From contig NZ_JAOVZN010000006.1 of the NCBI RefSeq assembly GCF_025717045.1, forward strand, positions 646,269-710,268: a stretch of 64,000 bases of DNA, given 5' to 3'. Both the position numbers and the translations under genes were made by a program. The first letter of the stretch is position 1; each line of letters opens with the position of its first letter. The notes beneath the pieces are model-generated. The model was not told where the DNA came from and searched no databases. It saw only the letters and a list, made by a program, of their open reading frames with translations. Positions 63,575-64,000 of this stretch are shown here, in pieces. This stretch comes from Flavobacterium sp. SH_e. Its GTDB lineage: Bacteria; Bacteroidota; Bacteroidia; Flavobacteriales; Flavobacteriaceae.

Positions 63575-63631
63575 GTTTCATGTTTCATGTTTCAAGTTAC
63601 ACGAAGCAACCTGAAACTTTAAACCTGAAAC
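63575..63631. repeat. GTTTCAGG-type inverted repeat
   Basis: GTTTCATGTTTCATGTTTCA and four more bases (63575-63598) face AACCTGAAACTTTAAACCTG and four more (63608-63631) as an imperfect 24-bp inverted repeat with loop ACACGAAGC. Three heptamer-like GTTTCA units on one arm suggest internal expansion. It lies between the rpoD stop and its terminator, so it is in the rpoD 3' untranslated region. A related fragment is at 8487-8513. Confidence 0.6.
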
Positions 63632-63641
63632 AAATATTGTT

Positions 63642-64000
63642 TTATCCTAAATAAGTTTTAAGGATTTTACTTCTAGAAGTGTGTTTCAATCTACGGATTG
63701 CTTTTTCTTTAATCTGACGAACACGCTCACGAGTAAGGTCGAAAGTTTCACCAATTTCTTCAAGAGTCATTGGGTGTTGATCGCCAAGGCCAAAATACAA
63801 ACGAACAACATCTGCCTCTCTTGGGGTTAATGTTTCTAAAGAACGTTCGATTTCAGTACGAAGAGATTCGTGAATTAATTCTCTATCAGGATTTGGAGAT
63901 TCACCAGAACGCAATACGTCATAAAGGTTAGAATCTTCACCTTCAACAAGAGGTGCATCCATAGATAGGTGACGGCCAGAGTTTTTCATAGACTCTTTTA
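63642..64000 (-). CDS. rpoD: RNA polymerase primary sigma factor, C-terminal part (5' end outside window)
   Basis: The frame is open to the window end, so an N-terminal part is missing; the Met at 63987-63989 is internal. Visible are the region 3 segment LSMDAPLVEGEDSNLYDVL and the region 4 signature: LTPREADVVRLYFGLG, then MTLEEIGETFDLTRERVRQI (helix-turn-helix) and IRRLKHTSRSKILKTYLG. This is the end of the vegetative sigma factor of Bacteroidota, which recognises the TAnnTTTG/TTG promoters seen in this window. Confidence 0.93.
   Translation of the reverse strand, partial: KESMKNSGRHLSMDAPLVEGEDSNLYDVLRSGESPNPDRELIHESLRTEIERSLETLTPREADVVRLYFGLGDQHPMTLEEIGETFDLTRERVRQIKEKAIRRLKHTSRSKILKTYLG

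Noticed and set aside
63221..63641. CRISPR-like array because of regularly recurring GCAAAG units.
   Set aside because: Units are short, irregularly spaced and arranged as palindromic arms, with no fixed-size spacers or cas genes.

Overview
The window is AT-rich DNA of a Flavobacterium-like member of the Bacteroidota. This is supported by a SusC/SusD pair, a secreted amylase with a type IX secretion C-terminal tail, promoter-like TTG-N18-20-TAnnTTTG signals, a class II HMG-CoA reductase and other mevalonate-pathway genes, an RpoD with the Bacteroidota-type C-terminus, and many short palindromic intergenic repeats of the kind common in Flavobacterium. No rRNA, prophage, insertion sequence or CRISPR array was seen.

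Layout. 1-2.5 kb: the end of a family 2 glycosyltransferase, a lipoprotein with a TonB-like end, a DUF456 membrane protein and a DUF937-like protein. 2.5-7.9 kb (minus strand): an RsuA/RluB pseudouridine synthase, then an isoprenoid operon of diphosphomevalonate decarboxylase, a small membrane protein, mevalonate kinase, a DUF502 protein and a UbiA prenyltransferase. 8-13.3 kb: TspO, a secreted CarboxypepD_reg protein, a metallo-beta-lactamase-fold hydrolase, a Crp/Fnr regulator, a HAD phosphatase, a YhiN-type flavoprotein and a glycerophosphodiesterase. 13.4-35.3 kb: a complete starch/maltodextrin utilization locus. Its minus half encodes a LacI regulator, an MFS sugar transporter, beta-phosphoglucomutase, a GH65 phosphorylase, GH97, an esterase, a frameshifted lipoprotein and two GH13 enzymes. 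Its plus half encodes SusC, SusD, a SusE/F-type binding protein and a type IX-secreted GH13 amylase. 35.3-37.5 kb: a DUF6814-like protein, a metabolite:H+ symporter and tRNA-Phe. 37.5-44.5 kb: coaX, an outer-membrane protein, lptC, a CorC-like protein, a PpiD-like chaperone and a hypothetical protein. 44.5-46.9 kb: a GYDIA-family GHMP kinase and HMG-CoA reductase. 47-54.5 kb: dipeptidyl peptidase IV, two POT peptide transporters and three tandem thioredoxin-fold proteins. 54.5-59.3 kb (minus): surE, a small membrane protein, lpxB, an NlpC/P60 lipoprotein and comEC. 59.5-64 kb: a tail-specific protease, a secreted nuclease, rpe and the C-terminal part of the primary sigma factor.

How the genes work together. 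The starch locus can be read as one path. The secreted amylase cuts starch, SusCDE binds and imports oligosaccharides, periplasmic GH13 and GH97 enzymes trim them, the MFS carrier brings maltose into the cytoplasm, and GH65 plus beta-phosphoglucomutase split it by phosphorolysis to glucose and glucose 6-phosphate. Two separate clusters together supply HMG-CoA reductase, mevalonate kinase, mevalonate-diphosphate decarboxylase and a GHMP kinase well placed to be the phosphomevalonate kinase. DPP IV and the two POT carriers form a di/tripeptide acquisition unit.

The least explained items are the two thioredoxin-fold paralogues that have lost the CxxC motif and share a duplicated leader, the probable phosphomevalonate-kinase role of the GYDIA kinase, the UbiA enzyme inside the mevalonate operon, and at least seven families of palindromic intergenic repeats, some nested in each other.
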